Part shown: piece by piece, positions 11,513 through 21,239 of the stretch
Position numbering within the stretch: position 1 is the first letter of the stretch
Layout of the letters: the number at the start of each line of letters is the position of its first letter
Origin: Pyropia haitanensis
Taxonomy: Eukaryota; Rhodophyta; Bangiophyceae; Bangiales; Bangiaceae
Assembly: GCA_008729055.1 (NCBI GenBank)
Contig: SDUX01000008.1
Coordinates: 186,001 to 250,000, forward strand
Length of the DNA stretch: 64,000 nucleotides
Reading direction: 5' to 3'
Translations under genes and position numbers: made by a program
Notes under the pieces: generated by a model
The model's input: only the letters and a program-made list of their open reading frames with translations
Told to the model about the DNA's origin: nothing
Database searches by the model: none

Positions 11513-13032
11513 CCGGGGATTGTGCGGCTGCCGTCCTTGGAGACGCCCACGGAGGTGGCCGAGTGGGTGTCGGAGTTTTGTGGCTTTCCCCAATACGTAC
11601 GTGAGCTGGTGGGCTGTTAGGGGAGGGGGGAAGTGGGGGTGGTGGGGTGAGGTGGGGTGGGGAGGGGCTTGTGCAGGGTGTACGGAGGGAAGGCGCTGTT
11701 GGTGGCGGTGGAGAGGCGGAGGCGGAGGTGTTGGGGTGCGCCTGGGAGGGGGAGAACGGGCGTGGCGTTTGGGGTCGGCGTGGGGGGGGGGGGGGGGGGG
11801 GTGCTTGCCTCTGGCGTGGAGAAGAGGGGCGAGGGCCGGCGACCTCCCAACGCTGCGGCGTGAGCGCGGACGTTGTACCAGAGGCGGATGTCGTGTCGCG
11901 GCTCAGGGGCACAATTTTAACAGCGTCATTGCTGGGTGCCGTGGATGGGCTCGGCACCAGACAACGTTGCCCTCCTGTTTGTTGGTCGGAACTCTGGGCG
12001 TATGACTCGGCGCGTTTTCTCTCCTCTTCTTTGGCGCTTCTTGTTTTCTTGTCATTGACAGCGGGAAGCGTTTCTTGGCCACGCCGTCTCGGGCGTCATC
12101 CTCCGCTCGCTGACGTCCGAGGACCTGCGGGACGAGCTCGGCGTACAGCCGCTGCGCCACCGGCGGGCGCTCCTGGGTGCCATTGAGCAGCTCAACGTGG
12201 AGGAGGCTGCGGGTTCCCCCCACAGCATGGGCCAGGTCGTCGGCGGCGGCCTGTCCTCCCTCCCCGAGTTTGGGCGCGTCCTCACCCACCTGAGCAACGT
12301 GCGGACGGCGCACTCGTGGTCCCGCCTGGCGGTGCAGCAGCTCATCCTGGCGTTGGGGGTGGTACGGCTGGGCGTCGTCGACGCGGCCGACGAGCGCGAC
12401 GTGCTGTACCACCTGGTGCTGGCCGTCTGCGCCGCGTGGTGTGTGGTGGGCGTCGGGTTTGCGGTGTATGGGGGGTGGCGGTTTTTGCGTGTCACCAACA
12501 TCCTTGACTCGGCCGAGATGCAGACGTCCAAGTGCGTTGCGGGGGTGCGGTGGTGGCGGACGGATGGGGGTTGGGTGGTGGGCGAGCAGGCGTGGGGGGG
12601 TGGCGGGGGGGTGGGGGGGGTGGCGGGGGTGGGGGTGCTCCTCAGCGCTGCCTTTTGAATGGCGGATGGGGGGCGGAGCGACTGGCAGCGCGTTTTCTTG
12701 GGGCTCGAGGGGGAGGTGAGGGTGCCGTTGGAGGTCTGGTGCCGTGTGCATATCGAATGAGCTACTGACGCATCCGCTGTGCACTTGCTCGATGCTTTGC
12801 TCCTTGTGGTTGCGAGCGTGTCGTTCCTCTCCCTTTGTACGCACTACACACCTCGCGCGTCCCTTCCTTTGACCGTTTCCGCCTGTGGTGTGGTGGGTGC
12901 TCTATCTCTCACAGGTTTTACCCCGACCGTGCCGGCGTCGCCTTATCGCAGGTGCTCCTGCTGTTTGTGGCCTCATGCATCGTGGCCATCATATGCGTGC
13001 AGGTGTTCTTTACAATCCCTTTGTTGTCCTGA
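11429..13032 (+). CDS. SAM-domain plus DUF202 (VTC1-like) membrane protein, three exons
   Basis: Exons are 11429-11596, 12062-12531 and 12915-13032, giving 251 residues. Both introns are GT-AG (donors GTACGT and GTGCGT) and the phases join without a stop. The first junction completes a sterile alpha motif: VAEWVSEFCGFPQY joins REAFLGHAVSGVILRSL, then DLRDELGV and HRRALLGAIEQL. Next come three membrane helices in DUF202 order: about 142-165 (after the signature NVRTAHSWSRLAVQQL), 176-200 (LYHLVLAVCAAWCVVGVGF) and 222-246 (SQVLLLFVASCIVAIICVQV). DUF202 is the membrane domain of yeast Vtc1 and of bacterial YidH-like proteins; SAM domains mediate oligomerisation. A role as a self-assembling membrane scaffold, possibly of a polyphosphate or vacuolar complex, is inference. 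A longer N-terminus from 11018 is possible. Confidence 0.8.
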
Positions 13033-13758
13033 TGCCGCTGGCTGTGGTGGTGGTGCTCGATGGGCCAGAGAGAGACGCGATTGTTTTATTGGCGCGGGTG
13101 TCGACTGCTCATACTGCCTGAACTTATGTAACGCCCGTATCGGAGACCGCGCTGTGCGCGGCAGCACGCTCACAGACGCAATTCAGACAGGGTCGCGGTC
13201 CCACCAGGCCAAGCGAGGGTGCGTTCCTGGTGGAGGTGCGCTCTTGTGGCTCTCGCGAGAGCCACAAATCAACACTGTAGTCCAGAGAAGGCAAGAGCTG
13301 TGCGTACCCTGGTCGACAATGTTATAGCCTGGAAGTTTTCACATGCTTGTTTTGATTTTCATTTTTCACGTTGCCATGTTTGCGGCCGGAATTCTGAGCG
13401 GCCGCCGCGAAGTACGAAACATGGAGGTTCACGCCGGTCGGTGCGCGGGACGGAACGACCGCCTTTCTCACTCCCCATTCGAAGACACGGTTCCGTACTG
13501 CACGCGTCAGCCCGTCGACCGCGGCCACCTGCCTCTTTGTGTGGCAGCCGCCGCTGCCGCCGCGTGCGGCGTTGGGGCCGCTCGTGCCTGGGTGTTTTGT
13601 GCGTTGCCAACCAATGTCGACGGTGCACACCACTGGACCCACTGCCGTCTGGACGACGTGTTGCCGACGCCGGCCGCCACCCCCCGCCGGGACCTAAACC
13701 GGCCACCGCTCGACCGGCGAGCCCCGCGTCGTGAGGCGCTCTGTGGGCGGCTGCCAGC
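13033..13758. other. Intergenic region with a perfect palindrome
   Basis: Mixed sequence of moderate GC between two tandem genes. It probably holds the 3' UTR of the upstream gene and the promoter of the XRN-like gene. The only clear structure is the palindrome at 13244-13267. No RNA gene is recognised. Confidence 0.5.
13244..13267. repeat. Perfect 24-nt palindrome centred on CTCGCGAG
   Basis: The 12 bases at 13244-13255 (TTGTGGCTCTCG) are exactly reverse-complemented at 13256-13267 with no spacer. The core TCTCGCGAGA matches a palindromic promoter element known from animal promoters; its meaning in algae is unknown. It could instead form a cruciform or an RNA hairpin. Confidence 0.7.
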
Positions 13759-16482
13759 ATGGGCATTGCGGGCTTCCAGAAGTGGCTGGTCGCCACCTTT
13801 CCCGAGGCGGTCACCAAGGTCAAACCCGCGCGCCGGGGCCGGGTTGGCGGCCGTGGCGGACGTGGCGGCGGGCGTGGCGGTGGCGGCCAAGCGGCCGCCC
13901 CCCCCGCGGACCCCGCGACGGTCGACTCGTTTGACCACGTGTGCATCGACTTTGCGCAGCTGATACACACCAACGCGCGCAAGTCGGCTGACCCGCCGAT
14001 GCTCGTCGCGCTCATCTTTCAAGAGGTGGACCGCCTCCTCCGCACGCTCGTGCCGCGCAAGTCGGTTTATTTTGCGTTTGACGGGCCCGCGCCGCTGGCC
14101 AAGCTGATGACCCAGCGCGCGCGGCGCGCCAAGCAGCGCGCCCGGGACGGGGGTGCCGACGACGCGCCCGCGGCGGGTGCACCTGCCGACGCGCCGGCGC
14201 CGGTCGAGGAGGGTCCCCCACCGACGGCGGAGGAGTTGGCGGCGGCGGCCCGCGCAGCGGCCCGCCAGCGCCGCAAGGCCCGCTACCGGGTGGCCCGTGG
14301 CGACGGGGTGGACCCGCTGGCCATGGCGCCCGGCACGGAGCTGATGGCCTACCTCGCCTCGTCCATCGAGTACTGGTGCGTGTCGCGGCTGCAGTCGGAC
14401 CGCCGCTACGAGCACGTGACGGCGATCGTGTCTGGGCCACATGTGGCCGGGGAGGGGGAGCTCAAGATCATCGACTACCTCCACACATCCGTGGCGCCAT
14501 CCGACTCGGTCGTGATTGTTGGTAGCGACGCGGACATCATCCTGCAGGGCGTGCTGACGACGTGCGTGCGCGACTTTTTCGTCTACGTTGGCGGGGCACC
14601 CCGGCAGCCAGCCATGCTGCTGAGCGTGTGGGTGCTGGTGCGGCTGCTGGACGACCTTTTTCCTGGCGAGTCGGCGGCGGTGCGCGCGGACTTTGTTGTG
14701 TTGTGCCTCCTTAATGGCAACGACTACCTCCCCAAGCTACGGGGCTCCAATTTTCCGCGATTGTGGAACCGGTATAAGCAGCTCAAGAAGGCGCCCGGGA
14801 AGCGCGAAAGCGGTGGCGATGGTGCGGGTGACCGCGGAAGAGGGGGGCGTCGAGGAAAGGGTAGAGGTCGAGGAGGGGGGCAGGGAGGCAACGGCGCTGC
14901 TGGTGGGGCCAACGAGGCAGGCGATGCGAAACCGGACCTGCTGCACCGCTCGTATTTGATTGACGCGGAGCGGCGGACGTGGAACTGGGCGTTCCTATCG
15001 GCATTGGTCAAGGGACTTGGCTCTGTGTCCGCCCTGTCTGAGGGCCCCGAGCGGGGGGCGTCTGGGGCCATGGGTCGAGGGGCGCGAGGGCGCTACGGCC
15101 GCCGGCGTGCTGCGTCGGGCACCGTGGCCACGTCTTCTGGTCCAGGGAATGGGGCAGGAGCAAGCAGCGCCGTAGCCGCCTCGGCTACCGCTGCTGCAAA
15201 TGGCGGTGCGGCTGTGGGGCATGGGGCGGATGACGATGACATGGAACTGGCCGAGGAGGAAATTCTCTATACGGGCGAGCCCGTCTTTCCCATGTCTGCG
15301 ACGGACGGCGCTTACGACGACGATGACGACGATGATGACGACGATGACGACGACGACGAGGACGAGGACGACGAAGACGACGACGACGAATCTTACGACG
15401 AGGAGGATGAAGAGGACGAGGACGATGAGGACGAGGAAGAGCTGATAGCTTCAATGGAGGAGGAGAACGCCAAAGCCATTGCTGCCTTGTCGGACGGCCT
15501 AGGTGTCGGCCGCTTTTATGACGTGGAGAGCTACCTACGTGGTATTCTGTGGACGCTGGCCATGTACGTGGACGGAGTCTGCCCCGACTGTACCTACGTG
15601 TACACCAAGAAGTACTCGCCGTCACCGTCGGTGCTGGTCGCCTGGATCCGTGCGCACGACGGGGACCCGCCGGGTGAGATGACGTCTCCCATATCGCTGA
15701 CGCCGCCGCTACCGCCGCACAAGGCCACCCTCGCGTTGCTCCCGCCCCGTGGTGCACACCTGCTGCCCGGTCCGCTGCGGCCCCTCATTGCCACGCCCGA
15801 GGCGGCAGCGCAGTTCATCAGCGACGTGGACGGCACGTTCCTCATCGACCGCCTTCACGCCGTCGTTGATGCCATCCCGTTGTCGGCGTACACCCTGTCG
15901 GAGCGGCGGCGCACGACGCTCGGCACGCCGCAGCGGTTCCGTCGGCTGCGCGGGGCGGCGAACCGGCTGATGCCCGTGGAGAACATCCCGCCGCCGCCGG
16001 TGCCCCGCTTTGGGCGCCTCGCGCCGCGGCCCGCTATTGACCGGGCGACGCTGCGGTTCACGGCAAAGCCGCCGTGCCGCCCGTGGCCGGCGGCCGTGCA
16101 TGGCATTGGCGACGCGGTGCAGGCGGTGCCGTACCGCCAGCCGTTTTCGGGCGCCGGGCGGGGGGCTGGGCAGGGGGGGCTGGCGCGCCCCAGCGGCGGC
16201 GTGACGCCCCGCCCCATCCCGCTGGTCGGCGAGCCACAGCCGCCCCCGCGCGGCGCTGCCGCCGTCGCCGGCGGCGGCGGTGGCACGGGGGGGGGTGCGC
16301 CCCGTGCCGCGTCTTCCCAAAGAGGGGGCGGTGGCGGCGCCAGTCGTGGGAATGGCCGCCCCAGCGGGGGGGTTACCCCTCGTCCCATCCCACCGCTCAG
16401 TGGTCGGCCGCCGCCCGCGGCTCGTGGTGGTGGCGGCGGCGGTGGTGGCGGTGGTGGTGATGGCGGTGGTGGGGGTGGGGAT

Positions 16483-16529
<47 letters not shown>

Positions 16530-16794
16530 TTCCCCGGGGGGCGCCGCCGGGTCGGGCGTGGCCGCGGCCGCCGCGGCCGCGGGCGCGGACGGTGCGGCTG
16601 CCGCCGCGAGCGGCGGCGAGGCGGCCGCCGCGGGGCGGAGCGGCCGGAGCCGGCCGCGGCGGCGGCCACGCAAGCCCACCGCGGTTAGGGCGGGCGCTGA
16701 CGCGACCGGCAACAAGCGCCCACGGGGGGGAGGGGGCGGCGGTGGCGGCGGTGGCGGTGGCGGTGGCGGTGGCGGCGGTGGCGGAGGCGGCTAA
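13759..16794 (+). CDS. Divergent XRN-family 5'-3' exoribonuclease
   Basis: Single-exon, 1011 residues. The N-terminus MGIAGFQKWLVATFPEAV matches the XRN start (MGVPxFFRWL type). Acidic catalytic motifs in order: D of FDGPAP (about 108), the loop APGTELMAYL, both Glu of GEGELKIID (232, 234), both Asp of GSDADII (257, 259) and D of LNGNDYLPK (322). After an insertion the XRN helical core continues with SYLRGILWTLAMYVDGVCPD and YTKKYSPSPS. Insertions are large: Gly/Arg-rich about 355-395, poly-Asp/Glu about 516-565, and a Gly-rich low-complexity tail from about 800. The family degrades 5'-monophosphorylated RNA processively. The catalytic set is complete, so activity is likely. Xrn1 versus Rat1/Xrn2 type cannot be decided; the spacing is divergent from both. 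Confidence 0.85.
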
Positions 16795-17532
16795 GGGCGG
16801 GGCGGGGGTGCGCGGCGTGGTGCAGCGGCGGGGGGGCGGGCGCCGCCGCCGGCGGTGGAGTGAAGGATGGTCGGGGCGCGATGGGGGACGTTCCCCGCGG
16901 GGTGGCGCGTGGTCTCCCTTTTTGGGTGTGGCGCGGACGCGCGTCCCGGCGGGGCGCGGGGGGGGGGGGGGAGGGGAGGGGGGGCAGCGAGGGGAGGTCC
17001 ACCGCCGACGGCACGCGCTCACGCACGACGGGCGGGGACCGTGACCGTACGCACCGCCCCGCATTCTTGGTTTCTTTTTTTTTCCTCGCGCCGCCCACAC
17101 GCGGCGTCGCGGCCGGCGCGGACGCCTGCGACGCGGCGACGCCGCGTGGCGCCAAATCCATCCACGCCGACCGTCCCGGCGGGGGCCCGCTTGGTTCCAC
17201 GGGCGGCCGCGCGGCCCCACGGTGCGGGATCCCCTCTGCGCCTCCCCGCGGCTGCCCCCGCCAGTCGCCGCGATCGCCAGCGCCGCCACCCACACTCCCC
17301 CCGACCGCGGCCACAAGCTCGTGGCCCGCCGCTGCCCGCCGTCGCCGCCGGCCGCCCCCCTCCCGCGTGTCGTGCCCCCCTGTCCCCGCCGCCGCCTCCC
17401 CTCCCAGCTCCCTCCCATCCACAGTTCATCCTCCTTTCCCCCTCCCCCCCTCCCCCCTCCCCCTCCCACTGTCTCTCTCCCCCCCCCCCCCCCCCCCCCC
17501 CCGCCCGTTTCTGGCCCGCTCGTCCGCCCGCC
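16795..17532. other. Intergenic region with C-rich leader
   Basis: GC-rich DNA with a G-run near 16960-16985 and a T-run near 17078-17086. The last 130 bases before the next ATG are an almost pure pyrimidine tract (about 17395-17520) with a C-run at about 17480-17502, the typical leader seen before several genes here. No other gene is supported. Confidence 0.5.
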
Positions 17533-19106
17533 ATGACCTCGTTTACGCTCCACTACCGTAGCGGCTGGCGCACCGCCTACGCCCACCACCGGGCCGTGCC
17601 GGGCGGCGCGTGGACGGCGGTGCCGGGCACCCGCCTGGCGCGCGCCGCCGCCACCGCCGCCGCCGCGGCGACCGCGACAGGGGGCGGCCGGGCGGCGACC
17701 GCCGCGCCACTGGCGGCGGCGGTGGACGCGGCGGCGCGGTCCCCTGCTGGCAGCGGCGGCGGCGGGCGGACGCTCGGCCCCGACTGGCACCGGCTGGACG
17801 TGGAGGTGGCGGCCGCCGCGGCTACGGCGGCGGCGGCGGCGCCCGCCGTGGCGGGCCTGGAGCTGGTCCTCACCGACGGGTCGGGCGCGTGGGACCACCC
17901 GTCCCGCGCGTGCCCGCCGCACCTCACCGCCGGCGGCGGCGAGCACTACTTCCTCCCCGCCGCCGCCGCCGCCGACGCCGCCGCCGAGTACGTGCTGAGC
18001 TCGGGGTGCCTCGCGCCGGTGGTGGACGTGGCCACCGCCGCCGCGGCGTTGTCGGGAGGGCCGCCGGGGGGGGGGGGGGGGGGGGCGCCGCCGTCACCAC
18101 CAGTGCCGCCGGCGGCGGCGGCAGTGGCGGCAGAGGTGCCGGTAGTGGTGACGGTGGTGGTGTGGGCGCCGCCGCCGCGGCCGCCACCGCGAATGGTGGT
18201 GGAGGCGGCGACGGCGTCGACGGGGTGACGACGCCCATCCTGCTGGTGACAGACCTGGACGGGACGCTGCTGGGCGACGCGGCCGCCGGCGCCGCGTTTG
18301 TCGCCGCGTGGCGGACCATCCACGCCCCCGCCGGCGGGGTGCTGGTGTACAACACGGGCCGCAGCGTGTGCAGCGTGGTCAAGCTGCTCGCCGCGGCGGG
18401 GCCCGCCGCGCTCGAGACCCCCGCCGCCGCCATCTGTGCGGTCGGCTCCGAGGTGTACTGGTACCACCCGGTGATGGCCGCGGCGGCGGCTGCTGCGGCG
18501 GGCGACGCCGCTGGCGTGCCGCCCGCCATGCCCGTGCGGGATATGGAGTGGGAGGCGACGCTCGGCGTCGACGGCTGGGACCGGTCTGTGGTGATGGCCG
18601 TCGCGCAGTCGGTGGTGGTGGATACGGGCCTCGGCCACTGGCGGCCCGACCACGAGCAGACCGCGTACAAGATTGTCCTTGGCGTCACCGCCACCGCGGT
18701 GGGCTCCGTCATGGACGCGGTGCGGACGCAGCTGGTCGCCCGCGGCATTACCGTGCAGCTCATCACGTGTGGGGATGGGGACTGGCGGTATCTGGACGTG
18801 GCGTCCACCGCGGCGGGCAAGTGGGCGGCCATGGCGTACGTGCGGCGGCGGCTGGCCGCGGCGGGGGTGGCCACGTTTGCGGCCGAGCAGACGCTCGTTG
18901 CGGGTGACAGCGGTAACGACGTGGCGATGTTTGCGGGCGGCGCCGAGCGGGGGGTGGTGGTGGGCAACGCGCAGGCCGAGCTGCTCGACTGGCTCGCCGC
19001 CGAGCGCCGCGCCACGGGGGGGGCCGTCGACGACCGGATTGTCCACGCCGACGGGCGGTGCGCGGCGGGGATCCTCGAGGGACTCCGCCGGCTGCGGATG
19101 GTTTAG
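17533..19106 (+). CDS. CBM25 starch-binding module fused to sucrose-phosphatase-like HAD phosphatase (frame break)
   Basis: The N-terminal 180 residues match carbohydrate-binding module family 25/53. They include LHYRSGW, then GGAWTAVPG, then LELVLTDGSGAWDHPS and GGGEHYFL, the conserved Trp-containing ligand strands. A poly-Gly linker follows, and the frame breaks inside the 20-G run at 18066-18085 as if one base were missing. The second half is a Cof/sucrose-6-phosphate-phosphatase-type HAD domain. It has motif I DLDGTLL (nucleophile Asp), motif II YNTGRS, a Lys region (YKIVL and GKWAAMAYV) and motif IV AGDSGNDVAMF with the Mg-binding Asp pair. The cap contains WYHPV and LGHWRPDHEQTAYK. The repaired product is about 524 residues. 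The CBM would place the phosphatase on starch. The substrate could be sucrose-6-phosphate, another sugar phosphate, or phosphorylated glucan; the last two are inference. Confidence 0.82.
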
Positions 19107-19550
19107 GAGGCGGCGCGTGTGGAGCGGGGCGGTGGGAGGCGGGGGCGAGGCTCGGGGGCGACCGGAAGGCAACAGGGCTGTCGCCGGTACAGGATCGGCT
19201 GGGGGTGCGGGTGAAGCACGACCCGCACGTAGTCCCTCTAATTTATTCCACCACATGTGCGGCGATGTGCTGCGTACCACTCGTTGTTCGAGGCTCTGAG
19301 AAACCCACACCACGTTGTTCTCCTCAATGTGCGTTCGCACCTGGTGTTCTCACATCTCGTGGTGCAAGCAGCAAAATGAGTTCTTTATGGATGAACGCGA
19401 TCCGACTACGATACAAGAAAAACAGGCTGGCCACGAGTGGCTCGTCTCACCTCCGCCTTTGTGCTGCAGTGGCCCCACACACCTGGGTTCGCCTCACTCC
19501 CCTCCCCGCCCCCCCCGCCCCCTCCCTCCAGGGACCTCGCCCGACGCCCC
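19107..19550. other. Intergenic region between convergent 3' ends
   Basis: Mixed sequence of comparatively low GC (about 19220-19440), probably the overlapping 3' UTR space of two convergent genes. Nothing else is recognised. Confidence 0.5.
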
Positions 19551-21239
19551 CTACGACACCTTGGTCAGTCGCGTGGTGGTCGTCACTACCTCCACCCGCT
19601 CGTACCGTTCCGTCCGCTCATCCCCGCGGGTCGTCTTGTGCCGTGCCTCCCGCACGTACCGGTACGTGTGGCCAGGCGGCGGGACCCTCCCCCGCGCCAG
19701 CGCCACGGCCTTTGCGCCCGGCGGTTTCTCCACGCCCGCCTTGCCGCCGCCACCACCGCCGCCACCGCCGCCACAGCGCGACGCCCCCGCCGCCGACCGT
19801 GGCCGCACGTCCACCGTCGGCACGTCGCTGCCGCCGCCATCATTGGTGGGGTCTCGGTCGCGGGGGGCACGACCGGCGGGGCACGGACGCGGGGGTTTGG
19901 TGGCCGCATCGACCGCGTCGGTGACGGACGGCGGCCGCCCCCCGGCACTCCCGCCGGCGTGACTCGACGACCGACGACCGGCCGACGACGGCGGCGACGG
20001 TGGTGCCGCCGCCGCTGCCGCTGTCGACCGGGTCGACGCGCGGCCAGCGCCGCCCCCCGACGGGGCCGCGGACGTTGTTGACGGCGGGCGGCGGGGGAGC
20101 GCCCCTGACGGGGGGGTTGGCAGCGCCGCCGCCGCGGCGCGGCCGCGTGTCGCGTCGCCAGCCTGTGGCGCGGGCGCCGCGGCAGCGTCCGGGTGACGCC
20201 CGCGGCGGCCGTCGCTTTGGCCTGCTCCCCCGGCGCTGCCGCTGCCGCCGCCAGGTGGCGCCCTCTCTCCCGCACGGCTGCCGCTGCCGCTGCCAGCGGG
20301 AGCCCCGCCCGCCCGATGGCTGCCGCTGCCGCTGCGGCTGCCAGCCGGCAGCCTCTCCAGCGCACGGCTGCCGCTGCCGCTGCCTGCGGGCACCCCCCCG
20401 CCCGCACGGGCGCCGCTGCCGCCGCCGTCCGCCCGCGCGCCGCCACTGCCAATGGACCGGGTCGACGGCGCTGCGGCGGTGGCCACAGGCAACGGCGCCG
20501 GCTTGACGCCAGCCGCCGCGGTGGGGGCAGCGGCAGGGGTGGGCGCGGCGGCGGTGGGGGTGGCGGCCGCAAGGGCGCGGGCTAGGCTCGCCGCTGACGT
20601 GGGCGGTACGCTCCCCGCCTCGGACGCGCCGTCCGCCGACGGAGGCCGCCCGCGCGTGGAGCCGGTGGTCCCCCGCGGGGCGTGGGCCGGCGCCGCCGTC
20701 GCTGCTGCCGCTGCCACCGCCGCCGCGGACGCGGACGCTGCTGCTGCAGCGGCGGCCGCCGTCCTGTTTTCCGCCTTTGCGTCGGCCGCCGTTGCGCGGC
20801 CCTCTGCGTGGCGCCGCTCCGTGTCCTTCCCTTTGGGCGTCACCGCAACCCGCCCGCGAAAGGTGTACGTGGTGCCCGGCTTGGCGTCCCCGGCCGTCGC
20901 GGAGCCCTTGGACGACGGCGGTAGCGGCGGCACAACAGACCGCGGCGCCGGGGGCGGCGACGGGGGCGGCGACGGCCCTGCCGCCGCCTTGGCTGTTCCA
21001 GCGGCGCCGCCGTTCCCGGGCGTATCTCGGGCAGCACCCGCCGGGGTCCCCTCCGCCCCCTTGTCCCGCCGACCGCCCGTCGCCCTCCGAGGAACGGACG
21101 CTGTCCCCGCGGACCGCGCCGCACGGGTGCCCGCCGGAGCGCGAACAGGGTCGCCCCGCCCCCAAAGGCGGCCGAGCAGCCGGCGGCGAGGGGGGGTGTC
21201 GCCAGGGGGTGCACCTCGCACGGTCCGTGTGCGTGCCAT
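19551..21239 (-). CDS. Low-complexity basic Ser/Gly/Pro/Ala-rich protein with two related Tyr/Arg segments
   Basis: No family is recognised. From the ATG at 21239 the frame encodes 562 residues. It begins MARTRTVRGAPPGDTPPRRR and is basic and disordered. The middle (about 265-345) has four imperfect copies of a unit around PAGSGSGSRA, all encoded by similar GCCGCTGCCGCTGCC-type DNA. Two ordered-looking pieces stand out: PGTTYTFRGRVAVTPKGKDT (about 115-135) and near the C-terminus PGHTYRYVREARHKTT, then RYERVEVVTTTTRLTKVS. Both start PG-x-TY and continue with Arg/Lys-rich strands, so they may be related. It is divergent from the PL7 gene and convergent with the CBM25-phosphatase gene. Coding status is supported by the non-homopolymeric C-terminus directly before the stop. 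Confidence 0.55.
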   Translation of the reverse strand: MARTRTVRGAPPGDTPPRRRLLGRLWGRGDPVRAPAGTRAARSAGTASVPRRATGGRRDKGAEGTPAGAARDTPGNGGAAGTAKAAAGPSPPPSPPPAPRSVVPPLPPSSKGSATAGDAKPGTTYTFRGRVAVTPKGKDTERRHAEGRATAADAKAENRTAAAAAAAASASAAAVAAAAATAAPAHAPRGTTGSTRGRPPSADGASEAGSVPPTSAASLARALAAATPTAAAPTPAAAPTAAAGVKPAPLPVATAAAPSTRSIGSGGARADGGGSGARAGGGVPAGSGSGSRALERLPAGSRSGSGSHRAGGAPAGSGSGSRAGERAPPGGGSGSAGGAGQSDGRRGRHPDAAAAPAPQAGDATRGRAAAAALPTPPSGALPRRPPSTTSAAPSGGGAGRASTRSTAAAAAAPPSPPSSAGRRSSSHAGGSAGGRPPSVTDAVDAATKPPRPCPAGRAPRDRDPTNDGGGSDVPTVDVRPRSAAGASRCGGGGGGGGGGKAGVEKPPGAKAVALARGRVPPPGHTYRYVREARHKTTRGDERTERYERVEVVTTTTRLTKVS

